27,370 nucleotides of DNA from Spirochaetaceae bacterium (GTDB taxonomy: Bacteria > Spirochaetota > Spirochaetia > SZUA-6 > Bin103), in assembly GCA_026710565.1 (NCBI GenBank), contig JAPOQV010000123.1:1-27370 (forward strand). Reading direction: 5' to 3'. The position numbers and the translations under genes are program-made. This document shows, one piece after another, positions 22,212 to 27,370 of this stretch; the stretch's first letter is position 1, and each line of letters begins with the position of its first letter. The notes under the pieces are model-generated. The model saw nothing but the letters and a program-made list of their open reading frames with translations. It was not told where the DNA came from and searched no databases.

Positions 22212-23834
22212 GTGACGAAACTGAACAAGCATATGGTGCTGGGAGTGACATTCCTGTGCCTCTCCGCCCTGATCGCGGGCGCGAGCGCGAGCGAGGAGAT
22301 GGCGGAAGGCATGCCCGAGGTGTTGCGGTTCTCCAGCTACATGGGAGAGCCGGGGGCGGAAGTCCATATCGCGGAGTGGCCGTCGCAGATGGCGATCATG
22401 GCGGCCGCGGAGAAGTACATGGGCATGCCGATCGAGATCGAGTGGGAACTGCTGCCGCCGGGCGACTACCGGGACCGGCAGGCCGTCTACCTTGCCAGCG
22501 GCGATCTGCATGACGTCTTCAGCGCGGGCGGGAATGTGGAGACCATAAACAACCTCGGCGAGCTGGGCCAGATCATCAACATCCTGGACTACGAAGACGA
22601 ACTGCTCAACTACAAGGTGTGGCTGGGAACGGAGAACTACAACCTGGAGCGGGCCGGGTTCGACACCGGCAAGGTGTGGGGGTTCGCCTACGGGCAGGCT
22701 TCTCCGGACGAAGGATCGCAATGGGTATGGGCGGCCCGGATGGATACCTTCGAGACGCACGATCTGCAGGTGCCGGAGACGCTCGATGAGATGTACGACG
22801 TGCTCGCGGCGTTGAAGGGAGCGTATCCGGACTCGTATCCGATGGAGTCCTACGTCGCGGCGAGCTGGTACGGCATCCCGCGGTTGATCATGCTGATCAA
22901 CAGGGTGGATTTCGGGGTCTACTACGACGGCAGCAAGTACATCTATGGTCCTATCGATCAGGAAGAGCGGTTCAGGCAGAGCATCGAGTACGTGGCCAGG
23001 CTCTACGAAGAGGGGCTCCTGCAGCCGGAGTTCTTCACGCAGAACCCGGACGACCTGCCGGCAAAGTCGCTGCAGGACCGGACCTTCATGATCCCCAACC
23101 AGTTCGCGCTCAACGTGTCCAACCGGCACAACAATCCGGAATACCCCGAGGTCGTATGGGGGGTGATGCCGAGGCCGAAGGGATTCGACGGACAGCCCGG
23201 CTGGAAGCCCAACATCAACAAGAAGGGCAACAACTTCATCAGGGTGAACGCCCACATCAACGCCGACTTCGAGTATCCGGCGCTGCTGGTCAAGCTGCTG
23301 GACTTCGCGTTCTCGCAGGAAGTGATCGACTATGCCAACTGGGGCATCGAAGGAGAGACCTACACGGTGGACAGCAACGGCAAGAAGAGCTGGGCGCCGG
23401 TGATCATGGACCTGACCGGAGCGGACCGCTCCATCAAGCTGGCGGAGTGGGGAGCCATCGGCTCGGGATTCGGCTACCCGATGCTGTCGCTGCCGACCAT
23501 TCTGGACTGGGAACCGCGCGGGCAGCTCTGGGAGACGCCCGTGGCATACGGCAACGGGGAGTTCTTCAAGCCGGCGAGCGTCTTCGCGTGGAGCGACGAG
23601 TTCGACGGCGCTCCGAGGGCTCACGAGTACGCGCCTCCCATCGATCTCACCCAGGACGAGCTGGCTACCGTGCGCGAGATTCAGGGTGCCGTGGACACCG
23701 CGGTGGAAGAGGGCATGACCAAGCTGATCACGGGGCAGATGAGCTTCGACGACTGGGATGCCTACATCCAGGGAGTCAAGGACACCGCGGACTACCAGCG
23801 CGTGGTGGACATCCATAACGCCCATCTGAACTAG
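22212..23834 (+). CDS. lplA: extracellular solute-binding protein of the importer (LplA-type)
   Basis: This 540-residue periplasmic sugar-binding protein is the partner of the two permeases. A signal peptide is clear: a basic start (MTKLNKH), a hydrophobic core (MVLGVTFLCLSALIAG) and an AxA site, with cleavage likely after ASA at residue 26. No lipobox Cys is properly placed, so it is probably a soluble periplasmic protein and points to a diderm cell. The mature part is typical of large family-1 binding proteins: QMAIMAAAEKYMGMPIEIEW at the start, then aromatic-rich segments (SQWVWAARMDTFETHD) that would contact sugar. GTG 22212 is preceded by GAGGTG at 22201-22206. The 141-nt upstream gap may hold a processing site, since binding proteins are often made in excess of permeases. 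Confidence 0.9.
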   Translation: MTKLNKHMVLGVTFLCLSALIAGASASEEMAEGMPEVLRFSSYMGEPGAEVHIAEWPSQMAIMAAAEKYMGMPIEIEWELLPPGDYRDRQAVYLASGDLHDVFSAGGNVETINNLGELGQIINILDYEDELLNYKVWLGTENYNLERAGFDTGKVWGFAYGQASPDEGSQWVWAARMDTFETHDLQVPETLDEMYDVLAALKGAYPDSYPMESYVAASWYGIPRLIMLINRVDFGVYYDGSKYIYGPIDQEERFRQSIEYVARLYEEGLLQPEFFTQNPDDLPAKSLQDRTFMIPNQFALNVSNRHNNPEYPEVVWGVMPRPKGFDGQPGWKPNINKKGNNFIRVNAHINADFEYPALLVKLLDFAFSQEVIDYANWGIEGETYTVDSNGKKSWAPVIMDLTGADRSIKLAEWGAIGSGFGYPMLSLPTILDWEPRGQLWETPVAYGNGEFFKPASVFAWSDEFDGAPRAHEYAPPIDLTQDELATVREIQGAVDTAVEEGMTKLITGQMSFDDWDAYIQGVKDTADYQRVVDIHNAHLN

Positions 23835-23941
23835 GCAGGGAGCGATCCGTGCTGTAGCAGGACGGTGGTGCGGGGAGCACGGCAGGAGGTTGCCGTGCTC
23901 CCCCTCGTGTTCTGCCGCGAGGCGCGAGCCGGATGCGACGG

Positions 23942-23950
23942 AAAGGAGGT
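23942..23950 (+). promoter_or_regulatory. ribosome binding site deciding the start at 23956
   Basis: AAAGGAGGT lies 5 nt before GTG 23956 and is the strongest Shine-Dalgarno sequence in the window. It argues against the longer open frame that begins at 23890. Confidence 0.75.
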
Positions 23951-23955
23951 CGTAC

Positions 23956-25383
23956 GTGAAAACGGCGGAACGGGACGGCAAGGGCGCGGTGGACATCGGC
24001 TCCAGGCTCGAGCCGTTCGTCGACGACTGGCTGATCGAATCGGTGCAGGGAGTGGTTCTCAAGCTCCATCCGCCCGAGCGGTGCGAGACGGCGCTCGCGT
24101 TCGACGCTCCGTGGGAGGGTTCGGGCAGCGCCTACGTGACGGTGTTCAAGGACCGCGAGCGGTATCGGATGTACTACCGCGGCTCGTCGGCCGACCGTCC
24201 GCGGCAGGAGGTCACCTGCTGCGCCGAGAGCGAGGACGGCATCCACTGGAACAGGCCCGCGTTCGGCGCCTGCGAGTTCGAAGGATCGCGCGACAACAAC
24301 ATCGTCTGGACCGAAGTGGGATCCCACAATTTCATGCCCTTCCGGGATGCCAACCCGCACGCGTCCGAAGCGGAGCGCTACAAGGCGATCGGCGGCGGGT
24401 ACCATGGCTTCGTCTCTCCCGACGGCATCCACTGGAAGAAAATCCGCGATGAGAAGATCATCGACCCGTTCGCCAAGTGCGTCGGGGACGGTGACTGGAT
24501 CGGCCAGGCATTCTGGGATGCCGAGCAGGAACACTACGTGGCGTACGTCCGCGGGTGGCGCGGGTCGGACCCGATCCGGTTCCAGCACGAGTTGCCTGCC
24601 GAGCACGACGGCACGCTCTATCCGCTCTGTCACGTGCCCGACACGTACCGGCAGGTGCTTCGCTGCACGTCGGCGGACTTCATCGACTGGACGGAACCCG
24701 AGTTCATCAACTTCGGCGACACTCCGCCGGAGCACTTCTACACGAACGCGGTCACCCCCTACTTTCGGGCTCCGCACGTGTACCTGGCGTTCCCGAAGCG
24801 ATTCGCTCCGGAACGCAAGAAGGTGGAAGAGCACGACAAGGAGGGCGTCTCCGACGCGGTGTTCCTGAGCAGCCGCGACGGTATGAACTTCGATCGACGG
24901 TTCATGGAAGCGTTCATTCGTCCCGGCCGCGACCGGCTGAACTGGACGCAGCGGAGCAACATGCCCGCGTGGGGCGTGGTGCCGACCGGTCCCGACGAGA
25001 TCTCCATCTACTTCAGCGAGAACTACGACCATCCGACCGGCCGTCTGCGCCGCGCCAGGCTGCGGACCGACGGGTTCGTGTCCGTGCATGCGGACTACCG
25101 GGGAGGCGAGCTCGTGACCAGGCCCATCGTCTTTCGAGGCGGTGCCCTGATCCTGAACTACGCGACCTCCGCGGTCGGCAGCGTGCAGGCCGAGATTCAG
25201 GACGGCGGCGGTCAACCCATCCCTGGATACGCGCTTGAGGACGCGGCGGAGATCTACGGTGACGAGATCGAGCACGCGGTCGCGTGGAAGGGCGGATCGG
25301 ATCTGGCCCGCCTGAGCGGCCGGCCGGTCCGTCTGCGGTTCGTGATGAAGGACGCCGACCTGTACTCGATCAGGTTCCGTTGA
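23956..25383 (+). CDS. five-bladed beta-propeller protein, GH32/GH43-like
   Basis: This 475-residue protein has a first part with propeller features of GH43/GH32-like proteins: PFVDDWLIESVQGV, YRMYYRGSSADRP, SEDGIHWNRPAFG, DNNIVW, ERYKAIGGGYHGFVSPDGIHW, SRDGMNFDRRFMEAF. Repeated SxDGxxW/F blades give the fold. The C-terminal portion is a beta-sandwich (DAAEIYGDEIEHAVAWKGG, PVRLRFVMKDADLYSIRF). Uncharacterised proteins of this kind accompany sugar-catabolic clusters; the catalytic residues cannot be assigned safely. No signal peptide is visible. It follows the binding-protein gene by 121 nt and precedes the LamG gene, so it probably acts on the imported sugar in the cytoplasm. That location is inference. 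Confidence 0.82.
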   Translation: MKTAERDGKGAVDIGSRLEPFVDDWLIESVQGVVLKLHPPERCETALAFDAPWEGSGSAYVTVFKDRERYRMYYRGSSADRPRQEVTCCAESEDGIHWNRPAFGACEFEGSRDNNIVWTEVGSHNFMPFRDANPHASEAERYKAIGGGYHGFVSPDGIHWKKIRDEKIIDPFAKCVGDGDWIGQAFWDAEQEHYVAYVRGWRGSDPIRFQHELPAEHDGTLYPLCHVPDTYRQVLRCTSADFIDWTEPEFINFGDTPPEHFYTNAVTPYFRAPHVYLAFPKRFAPERKKVEEHDKEGVSDAVFLSSRDGMNFDRRFMEAFIRPGRDRLNWTQRSNMPAWGVVPTGPDEISIYFSENYDHPTGRLRRARLRTDGFVSVHADYRGGELVTRPIVFRGGALILNYATSAVGSVQAEIQDGGGQPIPGYALEDAAEIYGDEIEHAVAWKGGSDLARLSGRPVRLRFVMKDADLYSIRFR

Positions 25384-25415
25384 CGCTCTGTGCCGTACGG
25401 ACTCCGGGAGGCGAA

Positions 25416-27370
25416 GTGAACAGCGACTGGAGGGAGCCGTTCGAGCCGGACGAGCACACGGTGGCGCTCTACCACTTCGACGAAGGCTCCGGCGACGAGG
25501 CCCACGACGCCTGCGGCGATCCGGAGTTGACCCTGCGGGCCTACAAGGAAGCGCTGTGGGGCAGCCGGCCGGGCTTCGGCGCGACGGCGCGCTTCGATCG
25601 GCAGAATGCCCACCTTCTGGTCGGACCGGCGAACAACGACAAGCTGGAGCTGCGGACCTGCACGCGCGAATGGACCATCGAAGCCTGGGTCCGGTACACG
25701 GGCCCCGGTGGCAGGGACCGCGCGCGGAGCTGGCCGCCGGGACAGGGATACACCTTCGCCAACATCTGCGGCTCCGACGAGGAAGGATGCGCCCTGGCGG
25801 ACGGGTACCGCCAGGGCTGGATCTTCTACCTGCGGACGGCCGAGACGGGTCCCCGGTCGACCCGTTCGGTAGGGCTCCTGCCCGGAGCCAGGTTCCTCGG
25901 TGCGCACAGGGGCAGAGATCCGAACAACGACGTGGGCACCGCGTTCTGGCCCGGGACCGCGCCCGGCTGGCTGCAGGAGGATCGCGGCCGCTTCCGGGAC
26001 AGCGGCTGGCATCACGTGGCCTGGCAGTTCCGCTACCGGGACCAGACCGGGTTCCTGTATGTCGACGGCAGGATGATCCGGAAGGTTCAGCTCCCGGCTC
26101 CCGGGCGCGCTTCCACTCGGATCGTCGCCAACGACGCCGATCGGTGCGACATCCCCTTTCAGGTGGGCGGCTTTGTCCGTCCGGAGCATCGGGACGGCTG
26201 GGTCCCCGGAGACTTCGGCATGACCATGTACAACCTGGAAGGCGAGATCGACGAGCTGCGCATCTCGGACGTCATGCGCTACCCGGTGGCGGACCGCCTG
26301 AGCGTCATCCGGCAGAAGCTGCCCGAAGCCGGCCTGAACGTGCCTTATCAGGTTCGGCTGGGAACGGATGCCGGCGCCGGCATGGTCTCGTGGGAGCTGG
26401 CGGCGGGCAGCCTGCCTGCGGGATTGCGCGTGGACCCGTCCGAGGGGGTGATTCGCGGCACGCCGCAGCAAACGGTGGCAGAGCAGGAGATCGCCATTCG
26501 GGCTCGCGACGAGGAGCAAGCCACAGACGAGCACGTCTTCAGCCTTGCGGTGGTGCGCGGGCGGCTGGTCACCGAATCGCTGCCCCCGGCTTTCGCGGAC
26601 GCTCCCTACAGCGTTGCGTTGACCGCCGAGCACATGGCCGGACCGTTGGCGTGGGAGGTCGTCCCGGGGACACTTCCGGAGGGCGTCAGCCTGGACGCAA
26701 AGACCGGGTGCCTGGACGGGACCGCGATCGAGGAAGGGTGGTCCCGACTGTCGGTGCGGGTGACCGACGCGAATGGGCTGCAGGATCGGGCGGAGCTCAC
26801 GCTCAAGGTGCTGCCGGCAGCGCTGCGCGTGCTCGATGCCGACGAGCACACCGTGGCGCTGTACGACTGGCAGGGTCCGGGCGGACGCCTGATCCCCGAA
26901 CGAGTGAGCGGCGATCCGGAGCTGGCGCTCACCTACACCAACATGGGCGGGGACCGGCGGGTGTGCTGGCCGGGCCGGGACGGGAGGTTCCCGCAGGAAA
27001 CCGGGCACGGCGAGCACGGCTACGCGGTCGTGGGCCAGGGGAGGGAGAGCTATCCGAGGTTCGAGGGCAGCCACCAGCCGGATCCCCGGCTCGATCTGAA
27101 GACCTGCGCCGGGGAATGGACGGTGGAAGCCTGGGTGCGCCGGGGAGGTCCGTGGCAGGCGTTCGACGACGTGCCCCTGAAGCGGTTCGACTACGGCCAC
27201 GTCTGCGGGACCTACGACAGCAGGGAGAGGGGGGTGTGGGAGCTGTATCTGTCAGATCTCAACGCTCCCGGCGGCGCGATGGCCCCGGGGGTGCACTTCC
27301 AGAGCCGCGACCACACGTGGAAGTACCTGCACCCCTGGATGCGGCCGAACGGCATGGTGGCCCCGCGGGA
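25416..27370 (+). CDS. LamG/concanavalin-type protein with He_PIG domains (3' end outside window)
   Basis: The frame is open from GTG 25416 to the window end, about 651 residues, with GGGAGG upstream as a ribosome site. The first part (residues about 12-285) is a LamG/concanavalin-A-like lectin fold: DEHTVALYHFDEGSG, then LRTCTREWTIEAWVRYTG, DSGWHHVAWQFRYR and LEGEIDELRISDVMRY. Two Ig-like He_PIG domains follow, seen as LPAGLRVDPSEGVIRGTP and LPEGVSLDAKTGCLDGT. At residue 476 the lectin module starts again (DEHTVALYDWQ, then LKTCAGEWTVEAWVRRGG) and continues out of view. No signal peptide is visible. It probably binds glycan, but export and exact role are unknown. It is the last visible gene of the importer operon. 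Confidence 0.85.
   Translation, partial: MNSDWREPFEPDEHTVALYHFDEGSGDEAHDACGDPELTLRAYKEALWGSRPGFGATARFDRQNAHLLVGPANNDKLELRTCTREWTIEAWVRYTGPGGRDRARSWPPGQGYTFANICGSDEEGCALADGYRQGWIFYLRTAETGPRSTRSVGLLPGARFLGAHRGRDPNNDVGTAFWPGTAPGWLQEDRGRFRDSGWHHVAWQFRYRDQTGFLYVDGRMIRKVQLPAPGRASTRIVANDADRCDIPFQVGGFVRPEHRDGWVPGDFGMTMYNLEGEIDELRISDVMRYPVADRLSVIRQKLPEAGLNVPYQVRLGTDAGAGMVSWELAAGSLPAGLRVDPSEGVIRGTPQQTVAEQEIAIRARDEEQATDEHVFSLAVVRGRLVTESLPPAFADAPYSVALTAEHMAGPLAWEVVPGTLPEGVSLDAKTGCLDGTAIEEGWSRLSVRVTDANGLQDRAELTLKVLPAALRVLDADEHTVALYDWQGPGGRLIPERVSGDPELALTYTNMGGDRRVCWPGRDGRFPQETGHGEHGYAVVGQGRESYPRFEGSHQPDPRLDLKTCAGEWTVEAWVRRGGPWQAFDDVPLKRFDYGHVCGTYDSRERGVWELYLSDLNAPGGAMAPGVHFQSRDHTWKYLHPWMRPNGMVAPR

Noticed and set aside
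1..27370. CRISPR arrays, tRNA or rRNA genes, insertion sequences, integrase
   Set aside because: No regularly spaced repeats, cloverleaf-like segments, terminal inverted repeats with a transposase or recombinase motifs were seen by eye.

Overview
The window is a high-GC bacterial segment dense with catabolic genes for complex and probably sulfated carbohydrates. It holds 22 protein-coding genes and no rRNA, tRNA, CRISPR array or transposase that I can see. Several features suggest a diderm, free-living or host-associated heterotroph, perhaps spirochaete-like or from a similar environmental phylum: GC-rich codon use, a periplasmic solute-binding protein without a lipobox, three formylglycine-type sulfatases, Gfo/Idh/MocA oxidoreductases, a PhyH dioxygenase, an LplABC-type importer and a DppC-type permease with a long extracytoplasmic insertion. 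The phylum is inferred from gene content only.

Layout. Positions 1-3341 hold two divergent Gfo/Idh/MocA oxidoreductases; the second is translationally coupled to a sulfatase. Positions 3356-4710 hold a PhyH dioxygenase and, divergent from it, a small coiled-coil membrane protein. Positions 4746-7256 hold a GH32-type beta-propeller glycosidase and, divergent from it, an unrecognised beta-rich protein. Positions 7286-10916 (minus strand) are a two-gene unit, a beta-propeller protein resembling oligogalacturonate lyase followed by a GH38-like glycosidase. Positions 10961-13194 hold an unrecognised protein coupled to a second sulfatase. Positions 13191-16616 look eroded: an orphan DppC-like permease missing its N-terminus, a small membrane protein, and an FG-GAP/UnbV protein with no signal peptide and an apparently frameshifted C-terminus. 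Positions 16572-18158 are a visibly AT-richer island with a two-gene operon, an OLD/ABC-like ATPase plus a small PD-(D/E)XK-type protein, with its own promoter and a palindromic operator-like site. Positions 18214-19974 hold a third sulfatase. Positions 19990-27370 are an LplB/LplC/LplA-type import operon preceded by a promoter and palindrome, followed by a beta-propeller glycosidase-like protein and a long LamG/He_PIG protein that runs off the end.

Working together, the sulfatases would desulfate glycans and the GH32-like, GH38-like and propeller enzymes would cleave them. The Lpl-type importer would take up the products (its ATPase is not encoded here) and the oxidoreductases would oxidise the released sugars. 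The ATPase/nuclease pair does not fit this theme; it looks like a transferred defence-type module and is the best candidate here for an undescribed system. Several genes have an extended -10-like hexamer only 6-8 nt before the start codon, which suggests leaderless transcription.
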